Shown: piece by piece, positions 1 through 5,465 of the stretch
How the letters are laid out: every line of letters starts with the position of its first letter
How positions within the stretch are numbered: the first letter of the stretch is position 1
Assembly: GCA_021823385.1 (NCBI GenBank)
Contig: JAKAOC010000142.1
Location: 1-6,440, forward strand
Reading direction: 5' to 3'
DNA length: 6,440 nucleotides
DNA from: Actinomycetes bacterium
GTDB lineage: Bacteria; Actinomycetota; Acidimicrobiia; Acidimicrobiales; Acidimicrobiaceae
Position numbers and translations under genes: made by a program
The notes under the pieces: generated by a model
What the model was told of the DNA's origin: nothing
The model's database searches: none
What the model saw: only the letters and a program-made list of their open reading frames with translations

Positions 1-138
1 TCCCGCCGGGACGGATCCGGGGCGCACAAGGTGGCCAAAGACCTCTCGTGCGACATAGCGCTTCAGGCAGCGCATGATCTCACGGTCGGACTTGCCTTCG
101 CCTCGTCGGCGTTCGACGAGGGCCTCGATGGCACCGGC
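1..138 (-). mobile_element. IS110-family transposase remnant, C-terminal tail, cut by window edge
   Basis: Reading the minus strand from about 138 down to 1 gives an open frame containing GKSDREIMRCLKRYVAREVF. This matches the pattern near the C-terminus of many actinobacterial IS110/IS116/IS902 transposases (a GKS/GKT-R-E-x-x-R-C-L-K-R-Y-x-A-R-E segment). The frame continues past position 1, so the true end is not seen. Nothing resembling the rest of the transposase (DEDD catalytic domain, serine-containing C-terminal domain) lies at higher coordinates, so the 5' portion is missing or decayed. The same frame stays open to about 480, but beyond roughly 138 the peptide no longer looks like the family. 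The call rests on motif recognition only. It could instead be the start of a differently arranged element outside the window. Confidence 0.5.
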
Positions 139-457
139 GGCGATCATCGGTGGCGCGTGGCGTGGGTAAGAGGACCCGGCGAACATCACTGCCCGAGCGC
201 GATCCTCGTCAACGCGATGCGGTCGCTTTGGCTTGGTGCGCTTTGCGCGCTTTGCTCCCACCCATATGTGCGTCTTTCTGCTCGGGCCGTCTGTGCGGCC
301 TTCACTATCGGTGCGAGCCATATGGGTGGTCATACCAGCCCACCGGAAAGATCTCCCGAGGTGCTGGGGGAGCCGCCGTGCAGCGGCCAGAGAAACGGTT
401 CGGGCCATTCCCTGGGATCCGATCACTGCCGAAACGGCGGCGAAGGAGATGATTGAC
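139..457. other. No convincing gene
   Basis: This stretch is open in several frames on both strands, as GC-rich DNA often is. None gives a recognisable protein, and no frame has a good ribosome binding site or consistent codon pattern. The minus frame carrying the IS110-like tail continues through it with ATG codons at 333 and 321, but the encoded Arg/Lys-rich peptide matches no family I know. It is most likely eroded mobile-element or spacer DNA. Confidence 0.5.
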
Positions 458-459
458 CC

Positions 460-521
460 GCAAACTGTTGACTCGATGGCCCGCAAACGGTAGAGCGAAC
501 CGCCTGCAAACAGTAGACTCG
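460..521 (+). repeat. Three 16-nt direct repeats at exact 23-bp spacing before the ATPase gene
   Basis: Copies begin at 460, 483 and 506: GCAAACTGTTGACTCG, GCAAACGGTAGAGCG and GCAAACAGTAGACTCG. The shared core is GCAAAC-n-GT-(T/A)-GA. The 23-bp period is a little over two helical turns, so each copy presents nearly the same DNA face. The last copy ends four bases before the ATG at 526. The layout suggests an operator array for a repressor, possibly the downstream protein itself, or a repeated promoter core. This is inferred from spacing and position. Confidence 0.6.
514..519 (+). promoter_or_regulatory. Candidate -10 element for a leaderless transcript
   Basis: TAGACT fits the actinobacterial TAnnnT -10 pattern and ends six bases before the ATG at 526. 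Transcription would then begin at or next to the start codon. There is no Shine-Dalgarno sequence upstream of this ATG, which agrees with leaderless translation. The hexamer lies inside the third repeat, so a protein bound there would block RNA polymerase. No clear -35 is present at 16-18 bp. An alternative promoter is TTGACT at 468-473 with TAGAGC at 491-496. Confidence 0.35.
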
Positions 522-525
522 AGTC

Positions 526-1776
526 ATGGCAAAGTACCTCTCCCGCATTGCTGACCAAGAACTCGCCCAACGCCTTGGGTACATTGGCGCGGTTCTGATC
601 GAGGGCCCAAAGGCATGTGGGAAGACCGCGACGGCGACCCGGCAAGCCAGGACTGTCATCCGGCTCGACGAAGACCAGGTGGCTCGCCAGTCGCTGGAGC
701 TAGCTCCGGAGCGGCTCTTTGGTATGCCTACGCCGATCCTGTTCGACGAGTGGCAGGTCGAGCCGTCTATCTGGAACAGGGTCAGACGTCAGGTGGACGA
801 TCGTAAGGAAAAGGGCCTCTTCATTCTCACCGGGTCGGCAACCCCAGTAGACGACGCCTCACGGCATTCGGGAGCCGGGCGCTTCTCGGTCATGCGCATG
901 CGGCCGATGAGCCTGTTCGAGTCCGGTCACTCGAGCGGAGAGATGTCGCTGCGCGCTCTTTTGGAAGGACAACCACAGACCGGCGACGGTACGCACCTCA
1001 AGTTCGATGAACTGCTCAAGCGTATCGTGGTCGGGGGATGGCCCGAACTCGTGGACGCCGATGAACAGAGCGCTCGGCACTGGCTTCGCGACTACCTCGA
1101 CAATCTCGTCGAAGTGGATATCCAAAGGCTTGGCTCACGCCGCGACCCCTCGAACCTGCGACGGCTCCTCGCATCACTGGGGAGGTCTGTCGCGCAGGCG
1201 AGGTCGAAGGACGCACTCGCGCGCGACGTCGGGGGAGTGGATGGCCCGATTGCGAAGGAGACCTTATCCGCCTACCTCACAGCTCTCGAACGGCTCCACC
1301 TCCTCGACAACTCTCCGGCCTGGCTCCCACATATGCGGTCGAGCGTCCGGCTTCGCAAGGCTGCAGTCCGCTACTTCGTCGACCCGTCAATAGGCCCTGC
1401 CTCGCTGGGCATCGGTACCAGCGAGCTAGCGAGAGATCCCGGAGCCCTGGGACTCCATTACGAAGCCCTCGTCACCCGGGACCTGCGGATCTACGCCCAA
1501 CCGCTTGATGCACACGTGAACTCTTGGCGCGACGGAGAAGGCCATGAGGTGGATGCCATCGTCAGTATCGGGCCCAACAAATGGGGAGCCTTTGAAGTCA
1601 AACTCAACCCCAAAGCCGTCGACAAGGCAGCAGCCGCACTGCTACGCTTCAAGGCGCAGATAGACCCGAGTCGGCACGGGGAGCCATCTTGCCTCGGCGT
1701 CATAACCAGCACGGGAGTTGGCGGCCGGCGTCGCGATGGGGTCTACGTCATACCAATTGGAGCTCTCGGACCCTAA
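526..1776 (+). CDS. AAA family ATPase with C-terminal DUF4143 domain
   Basis: This encodes a 416-aa cytoplasmic protein. The N-terminal AAA_14-type ATPase domain spans about residues 1-130, with Walker A GPKACGKT at 27-34, Walker B PILFDEWQ at 70-77 and a sensor-like strand FILTGSA at 99-105. A conserved GGWPELV follows at 170-176. A winged-helix-like segment at about 242-261 reads IAKETLSAYLTALERLHLLD. The C-terminal DUF4143 region carries a PD-(D/E)xK-like arrangement with D343, E357 and K359 (EVDAIV...FEVKL). Family members are widespread and poorly characterised; they are proposed to act on nucleic acids or to regulate their own promoters. The length is normal and the gene looks intact. 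No Shine-Dalgarno precedes the ATG, which fits the leaderless promoter proposed. It stands alone on the plus strand. A hand count of third positions in the first 53 codons gives 37 G/C, about 70%. Confidence 0.9.
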   Translation: MAKYLSRIADQELAQRLGYIGAVLIEGPKACGKTATATRQARTVIRLDEDQVARQSLELAPERLFGMPTPILFDEWQVEPSIWNRVRRQVDDRKEKGLFILTGSATPVDDASRHSGAGRFSVMRMRPMSLFESGHSSGEMSLRALLEGQPQTGDGTHLKFDELLKRIVVGGWPELVDADEQSARHWLRDYLDNLVEVDIQRLGSRRDPSNLRRLLASLGRSVAQARSKDALARDVGGVDGPIAKETLSAYLTALERLHLLDNSPAWLPHMRSSVRLRKAAVRYFVDPSIGPASLGIGTSELARDPGALGLHYEALVTRDLRIYAQPLDAHVNSWRDGEGHEVDAIVSIGPNKWGAFEVKLNPKAVDKAAAALLRFKAQIDPSRHGEPSCLGVITSTGVGGRRRDGVYVIPIGALGP

Positions 1777-1843
1777 TCTGCTCACGCGTTCTTGCCACGG
1801 TGTGTTTCAGTGGGTCACAGGTGCTGGAGCCGGGCCAGGGAAG

Positions 1844-2009
1844 TTAGTCGGGATACATCAGTTCCGTAAACGCCTGGGTGACCAGATCGCCGAGCGAGAC
1901 ATTATGTTCCGGCGCGAATCTGTTGGCGGCGTCCCACGTGCTGTCGCCGATAGGCACGTAGCGCTGTACTGGCCCGCTTGTCCGGGGCCTTCTCGGTGGC
2001 CACGGACAC
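1844..2009 (-). pseudogene. Frameshifted remnant of a small protein gene
   Basis: From a GTG at 2009, one minus-strand frame gives VSVATEKAPDKR. The neighbouring frame then continues with VPIGDSTWDAANRF and ends ...VTQAFTELMYPD at a TAA (1846-1844). Removing one G from the GGG run near 1972 joins the two into a natural 54-aa protein. Both halves use mostly G or C at third positions, which supports former coding. The sequence suggests a small helical protein, perhaps a ribbon-helix-helix-like accessory protein of a plasmid or integrative element, but I do not recognise the family. The gene may be longer at its 5' side, where an IS-like end begins at 2021. A sequencing error could also explain the shift. 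Confidence 0.45.
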
Positions 2010-2020
2010 CGGCCGGGGAT

Positions 2021-2096
2021 TGTTTCTGGTCGAGGTTGGGGAGAAATCGCGATCCTATTTTCGGTGATCGAGGTTGGGGAAAATCCGCGATCCTCG
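2021..2096. mobile_element. Possible IS21-like element end with two internal repeats
   Basis: The stretch begins with TG (TGTTTCTGG) and contains two 27-nt direct repeats at 2030-2056 and 2068-2094, starting TCGAGGTTGGGGA and ending CGCGATCCT, with 24 of 27 positions identical. IS21-family ends characteristically start with TG and carry repeated internal copies of the transposase binding site, so this resembles a left terminus. No istA/istB reading frame follows, so only the end would remain. The alternative is a two-copy operator or a tandem duplication in spacer DNA. Confidence 0.3.
2030..2094 (+). repeat. Pair of 27-nt direct repeats, 38-bp period
   Basis: The copies at 2030-2056 and 2068-2094 differ at three positions. 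They are separated by an 11-nt AT-richer spacer containing ATTTTCGG. Each unit has a G-rich half (GAGGTTGGGGA) and a GCGATCC end. Confidence 0.8.
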
Positions 2097-2151
2097 TCAT
2101 GTCCAAAGGATGGGGTCCACCTCAGACAGGCGGCTCTGCGGTGAACGCTGG

Positions 2152-2412
2152 CTACGCCTCGTAGTGGTATCGGGCCTGCAGGACGACGACGTCGTCTGCG
2201 TCGATCAGATAGACCAGGCGGTGCTCCTCGTCAATGCGCCTTGACCAGCAACCTGCGAGAATATGGCGCAGTTGTTCGGGTTTGCCGACGCCCGCAAACG
2301 GATCACGGACGATGTCGTCGAGGAGCCGATTGATCCGCTTGACGGTCGCTCGATCGGTGGACTGCCAATACTGATAGTCATCCCAACCGTGCGCAGTGAA
2401 ACAGAGGCGCAT
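2152..2412 (-). CDS. yoeB: YoeB/Txe-family mRNA interferase toxin
   Basis: This is an 86-aa RelE-fold toxin. Relatives bind the ribosomal A site and cut mRNA during translation, and are neutralised by a YefM antitoxin. The sequence has the family hallmarks: WDDYQYWQ near the N-terminus, RINRLLDDI, then DPFAGVGKPEQLRH, WSRRIDEEHRLVY and the C-terminal ARYHYEA. The residues corresponding to the E. coli YoeB active site are all present at the same numbers (E46, R65, H83, Y84), so the toxin should be active. Its length is close to that of E. coli YoeB. The ATG at 2412 shares one base with the antitoxin stop (TGATG), so translation is coupled and the toxin is made only with its antitoxin. The gene is intact. 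It is the most securely identified gene in the window. Confidence 0.96.
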   Translation of the reverse strand: MRLCFTAHGWDDYQYWQSTDRATVKRINRLLDDIVRDPFAGVGKPEQLRHILAGCWSRRIDEEHRLVYLIDADDVVVLQARYHYEA

Positions 2413-2654
2413 CAGCCGAGTTCGTGCTCCTGTCGCTGGCCGCGCCTGGCTTGTTCGAGACTTTCGAGGAGGCGGCGCGCGTTCGCCGGAACGCGAAGCA
2501 GCGACGCGGTTTCAGTCAAAGCGTCGTAATCCGCCTTCGAAAGTAGTACTGCTTCGCCCCGTTTGGAGGTGATCTCAACTGGTTCGCGGTCGTCGTTGAC
2601 CTGCTCGATCAATGGAAAGAGCTTCTTGCGTGCTTCGCTCGCGGTTATGGCCAT
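2412..2654 (-). CDS. yefM: YefM/Phd-family antitoxin
   Basis: This 80-aa antitoxin precedes the toxin gene. The N-terminal half, residues 1-50, is the Phd/YefM DNA-binding and dimerisation domain: MAITASEARKKLFPLIEQV, then PVEITSKRGEAVLLSKADYDAL. The following ETASLLRVPANARRLLESL, about residues 48-66, is the conserved YefM segment that leads into the toxin-binding tail. The protein should repress its own promoter, more tightly in complex with the toxin, and occupy the toxin active site. The ATG at 2654 is chosen because the family begins here; the frame is open to an earlier ATG at 2726, but those extra residues do not fit the family. A GGGGA sequence lies upstream at ribosome-binding distance. 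An inverted repeat lies at 2667-2684. Confidence 0.94.
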   Translation of the reverse strand: MAITASEARKKLFPLIEQVNDDREPVEITSKRGEAVLLSKADYDALTETASLLRVPANARRLLESLEQARRGQRQEHELG

Positions 2655-2666
2655 TGCGTCATCCCC

Positions 2667-2684
2667 ATATGTTCGGTACCATAT
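2667..2684. promoter_or_regulatory. Candidate operator of the toxin-antitoxin pair
   Basis: On the plus strand ATATGTT-CGGT-ACCATAT forms an imperfect inverted repeat with 6 of 7 positions symmetric. It lies 13-30 nt upstream of the antitoxin ATG. It overlaps a TATATG sequence (minus strand, 2685-2680) that could serve as the -10 element. Antitoxins of this family repress by binding short palindromes at their own promoter, so this is the likely site. No good -35 is seen. Confidence 0.4.
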
Positions 2685-2835
2685 AGCGTACCAGTCTTCC
2701 GACTCCGACGCAAACGACGAACCCAATTTCGCACGGGTCCGAGTCCCTCCCCAGGTTTTCGTTGTACGCCACTGAACGTCTCGGCGCGGGGTCCGGACCG
2801 GTTCGGGCTTCGCCTGTGGGGCACGTGGCGAATAG

Positions 2836-2910
2836 TGGCGTCTACCTGCGACTTCGATATTCCGACTTTTGGTCGGGAGGTTCCAGTTTCGAGCCCTGGT
2901 AAGCCAGCCA
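2836..2910 (+). other. Degenerate tRNA-like sequence, 3' half best preserved
   Basis: Read as a tRNA, the sequence shows an anticodon stem TCCGA/TCGGG (2861-2865 with 2873-2877), a loop CTTTTGG with T33 in place, and a variable loop AGGTT. The T-arm CCAGT-TTCGAGC-CCTGG has four of five pairs. The end is TAAGCCA-G-CCA (2900-2910). The candidate 5' acceptor strand at 2836-2842 pairs at five of seven positions, and position 8 is T. No D-arm can be formed, and the usual G53 is T. The strict anticodon is UUU (Lys-like), while the G discriminator and CCAGCCA end look more Gln-like. It is probably a tRNA pseudogene or the 3' half left at an integration site, not a working tRNA. Confidence 0.35.
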
Positions 2911-2936
2911 AACCGAGCCCAGGGGGCAGGCTGCTC

Positions 2937-2951
2937 GGCGCCGAACGCGCC
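2937..2951. terminator. Weak hairpin after the YbjQ operon
   Basis: GGCGC-CGAAC-GCGCC forms a five-pair all-GC stem 11 bases past the stop codon of the last operon gene. No T-tract follows on the minus strand, so it is at best a tract-less terminator of the kind proposed for high-GC actinobacteria. Confidence 0.2.
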
Positions 2952-2962
2952 TGGCTCTCCGT

Positions 2963-3862
2963 TCAGCTGAGTGAACTGGCTTCAAAAGCCGGCGTGACGT
3001 CGTCCAGGGACAAGACCATCTCGATCTTGGGATGAGAATGTTCCGGGGCAAGCATCTTGATGGCGGTGCCGTAGGCGATGAACTCGACGACGTGACGAGC
3101 GAACGCCACCGGCCGGTCGATAATCTTTGCGTCGACCAGGCCCGTTCCGCCGGCAAGTCTGATTTGACTCTGCATTTCTTCCATGGCGGCCTCGCGCGCC
3201 TGATACAGCGTTTGTGTGTAGTTGGTCAGCTCGACGTTTTGAGTCGCCTGTCCGATAGCCGCACCTATGCCACGCTGTGGAGCCCGGATGTACGAAGCTC
3301 CAGCTACGAGGTCCAAGGGATACCAGCCCGAGCTGCTCAGCACCGCGAAGTCCCTCGCCGAGAGGTCGCAAAGGAACGGAGATCGATAGTTGATCGTGAA
3401 CTGCGGATGTCCGGCCTGGTCTCTAAGGGAGCGCACTGCCGTGCCGGTTGCGATCACGGTGGCTCGGTAGGGCGAGAGCTGGATGTCTATCTCGAGTCCG
3501 AGCACACCAACGGCTCCGACGTTACGTGCTTGATGTTGAATCGATTCCTTCGCCCTGCCCAACGCGCTGTGGAATGCTTGGTGTGCGTCATCGACCGGGC
3601 CGGTGTTCCAAGTCCAAACCCCGGCTGCAATGGAGACGATACCAACGCCGAAAACCACTTGAACCGGCTCGAGGGCCGCGGAATGCAGCAGCAGGACTTC
3701 GTCCAAACTCAGGTCCGACATTGCCCCTTCGGTCCCGCTATTCGGGGCGGTCCCGCCCCAGCCCAGAGCTCTGCCAAGCTCTTCGAGATTCGCTTCTTGG
3801 TTTGCCGCGCTACCGAAGTGGTTGTTTCCCGCTCCGCTCGACGGGTCTGTTGTCGCACTCAT
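2963..3862 (-). CDS. Two-domain YbjQ (DUF74)-like protein, last operon gene
   Basis: This 299-aa protein has a Gly/Ser/Ala/Asn-rich, probably disordered N-terminus of about 45 residues and then two YbjQ-like domains. Domain 1 (about 48-143) starts MSDLSLDEVLLL, has the degenerate core GAVGVLGLEI at 116-125 and ends ATGTAV. Domain 2 (about 163-268) is closer to the family, with FLCDLSARDF, then GQATQNVELTNYTQ, QAREAAMEEM and FIAYGTAI. Family members are annotated as putative heavy-metal-binding proteins, with structures reported as ring-like oligomers; the biochemical role is not established. No signal peptide is seen. The hydrophobic run VQVVFGVGIVSIAAG in domain 1 is more likely a core strand than a membrane segment. 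The ATG at 3862 overlaps the preceding stop as ATGA, so translation is probably coupled. Of the three paralogues it is the closest relative of the first. Confidence 0.85.
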   Translation of the reverse strand: MSATTDPSSGAGNNHFGSAANQEANLEELGRALGWGGTAPNSGTEGAMSDLSLDEVLLLHSAALEPVQVVFGVGIVSIAAGVWTWNTGPVDDAHQAFHSALGRAKESIQHQARNVGAVGVLGLEIDIQLSPYRATVIATGTAVRSLRDQAGHPQFTINYRSPFLCDLSARDFAVLSSSGWYPLDLVAGASYIRAPQRGIGAAIGQATQNVELTNYTQTLYQAREAAMEEMQSQIRLAGGTGLVDAKIIDRPVAFARHVVEFIAYGTAIKMLAPEHSHPKIEMVLSLDDVTPAFEASSLS

Positions 3863-4665
3863 GACGCCACGTTTACGGTGGGGACCGGCGACGCCAAAGG
3901 CATTGCGGCGCGAACCCGCCTGACAAAGGATCCCAGAATCGTACAGGTGATATAACTGGCCTGCATGGCCTCAACCTCCTGGACTTGCATCTCCACGTCA
4001 TAGAGGGATGCATGAGGTCCTAGTTGCTTGACCCTCGAAAGGGCACCTGAGCGGGCGAGCTCGTGCGCGTCTTCCAGCGGGTGGATAACGTGTCCAGTGC
4101 CGTAGCGGCCCGACCCGTAATACTCCAGGTTGCAACCTTCGACCAGCAATGCGGTGGAGCGTGCGTATGCGACCGAGCTGGGGACAAAACCGATTTCGAT
4201 AAGTTTGGCGAGCTTGTGCCCTGCCAGCTGGGTTGACCAGGGCCTTTCCGGCGCGGATGCGCCCTCGACAATTACAGCGGTACCGAACAGGTGGGCCTGG
4301 AGGACCGCGCCGCCGCTGGGTCGGCTCATCCTCGTCGTGACGCCAACCACACCGTGCGCCCCCATGCCCGCGGCTTCCGAGAGCATGCGCTCCAGCGCGG
4401 CCGCGTGAGCTGTCATCCAAATTTGGTCAAGCGCATCCGCACTTCCCAGCCAGCCAGTTTGGTGGTACGTGACTTCCATGCACGCACATGGGTAGTTGCG
4501 GACCGGGGTCGCCGAGTAATTCGACCCAGACGATAGTTGCCCGTAATAAAAACCCTGGACCATGCCTACTGGGCGCAAGCCCATTGACAGGCAGGCGGCG
4601 AAATCGGGGATACTCAGGCTCGAATTGAAAGCGCTTCCCTCGATGCTTGGCAAGTCGGTACTCAA
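3859..4665 (-). CDS. Divergent two-domain YbjQ (DUF74)-like protein, middle paralogue
   Basis: This is a 268-aa protein starting at TTG 4665, in a TTGA overlap with the stop of the gene before it. Domain 1 (about 18-131) is recognisable as YbjQ-like, with LSIPDFAACLSMGLRPVG, then EAAGMGAHGVVGV at 97-109 and FGTAVIV at 127-133. It also contains an insertion rich in Tyr, Asn and Cys (YPCACMEV, C60 and C62). Domain 2 (about 144-250) keeps only the frame of the fold: KLAKLIEIGFVPSSVAY matches the first strand region, but the GVVG core is lost and GSFVRR replaces GTAV. It is the most diverged of the three paralogues, perhaps a structural or regulatory partner. No Shine-Dalgarno precedes the TTG, which suggests re-initiation by ribosomes finishing the previous gene. 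It stops in an ATGA overlap with the next gene. Confidence 0.78.
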   Translation of the reverse strand: MSTDLPSIEGSAFNSSLSIPDFAACLSMGLRPVGMVQGFYYGQLSSGSNYSATPVRNYPCACMEVTYHQTGWLGSADALDQIWMTAHAAALERMLSEAAGMGAHGVVGVTTRMSRPSGGAVLQAHLFGTAVIVEGASAPERPWSTQLAGHKLAKLIEIGFVPSSVAYARSTALLVEGCNLEYYGSGRYGTGHVIHPLEDAHELARSGALSRVKQLGPHASLYDVEMQVQEVEAMQASYITCTILGSFVRRVRAAMPLASPVPTVNVAS

Positions 4666-5465
4666 TTGTCGAACGTAATGATTGTGGTCGGCCTGGGCAA
4701 CGCCACCGGGACGTCAGACGGACGCTTTGCGACCGCCGTTCCCAACGAGAGGAATTCGATAGTGTGCTCTCCCCATTGGTGGCTCTTTTCTTCCAAGCGC
4801 ATGCCTACCACCCCCGTGGCGCCGACGTTGGTCGCCTCGTCTTGCATCCTTTTCATCGCGAGTTCGCGCGCATCGTATAGTGCTTGGGTAAAGTTTGTCA
4901 GTTCAGTATTCTGGCCCATTTGGCCGAGCGCCTGTCCCATGCCTCTATGAGCGATGTGATATACGCAGGTGCCCATTACCAGCGCCTGAGGCATGTAGCC
5001 CGTCGCCACCAGCGTCCAGAAATCCTGGCCACTCAGGTCGCTTGTAAACGGTTTGCCCAGCTTGTTGCGATAGGACGAGCCATCCTCAGCTTTGACCGCA
5101 GTGCCAACAGCGATGAACTCGGCCGAGTCGTGGCCCCATTCGTAGAAGTTTACGTCTAAACGCACCCCTACTACCCCATCCGCCCCTAGCTGCTCGGCTT
5201 CTTCCTCCATGCGATTCATTGCCAGTTCGCGGGCGTTGTACATGGCTGCCGTGAGCTTGGTCATCTCCTGCGAGGACTTCCAGGTTCCTTTTTGCAGGCC
5301 AATATGGTAGATCGAGCTCCCCATGACAAGTCCAAGTGGATGAAAACCCGCGTGTTTCACGAGCAGGAATTCGTTCACTGAAAGATCGCTGGTGAAGAGG
5401 CCGTTTTCCAGTTCTTGGAGGCGAGTATTGGCATCCTTGGGTAGGTCTGACGGAAAAGTGCTCAA
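4662..5465 (-). CDS. Two-domain YbjQ (DUF74) protein, best-conserved paralogue
   Basis: This is a 267-aa protein with two clear YbjQ domains at about residues 24-124 and 140-245. Both repeat the same order of motifs: FTSDLS, a G-x-x-P-x-x-LVMG strand, YHI, an LT-x-x-x-x-x-x-Y-x-ARELAM-x-RM helix, GA-x-GVVG-x-RL and EF-x-x-x-GTAV. The domains are clearly an internal duplication. The frame is open to an ATG at 5561, but I take the TTG at 5465 because a strong GGAGG lies six bases upstream and because the TTG forms a TTGA overlap with the preceding stop, as elsewhere in the operon. The residues before it look unlike the family. The YbjQ family is annotated as putative heavy-metal-binding; the His in YHI is present in both domains here and absent from the two sister proteins. 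A hand count of the first 64 codons gives 37 G/C third positions, about 58%. Confidence 0.9.
   Translation of the reverse strand: MSTFPSDLPKDANTRLQELENGLFTSDLSVNEFLLVKHAGFHPLGLVMGSSIYHIGLQKGTWKSSQEMTKLTAAMYNARELAMNRMEEEAEQLGADGVVGVRLDVNFYEWGHDSAEFIAVGTAVKAEDGSSYRNKLGKPFTSDLSGQDFWTLVATGYMPQALVMGTCVYHIAHRGMGQALGQMGQNTELTNFTQALYDARELAMKRMQDEATNVGATGVVGMRLEEKSHQWGEHTIEFLSLGTAVAKRPSDVPVALPRPTTIITFDN

Noticed and set aside
31..456. Plus-strand 141-codon open frame at the left end
   Set aside because: It is opposite the IS110-like tail, has no ribosome binding site and an unlikely Cys/His/Gly-rich composition; it is a shadow frame.
460..521. CRISPR array
   Set aside because: There are only three 16-nt copies with 7-nt gaps and they end beside a start codon; the geometry is that of an operator, not repeats and spacers.
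1718..2164. Plus-strand 148-codon open frame
   Set aside because: It begins inside the ATPase gene and crosses the IS-like repeats and the minus-strand pseudogene without recognisable motifs.
2790..2799. Perfect 10-bp palindrome GGTCCGGACC
   Set aside because: It is short, GC-only and not placed near a start or repeated elsewhere, so chance is enough to explain it.
2862..2876. CCGAC-TTTTG-GTCGG hairpin as a terminator
   Set aside because: No T-tract follows on either strand, and the hairpin is better explained as the anticodon arm of the tRNA-like sequence.
3032..3955. Plus-strand 307-codon open frame
   Set aside because: It is antisense to the last YbjQ gene, which has clear family motifs and an operon overlap. 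The plus peptide is Arg/Cys/Ser-rich and unlike any known protein.
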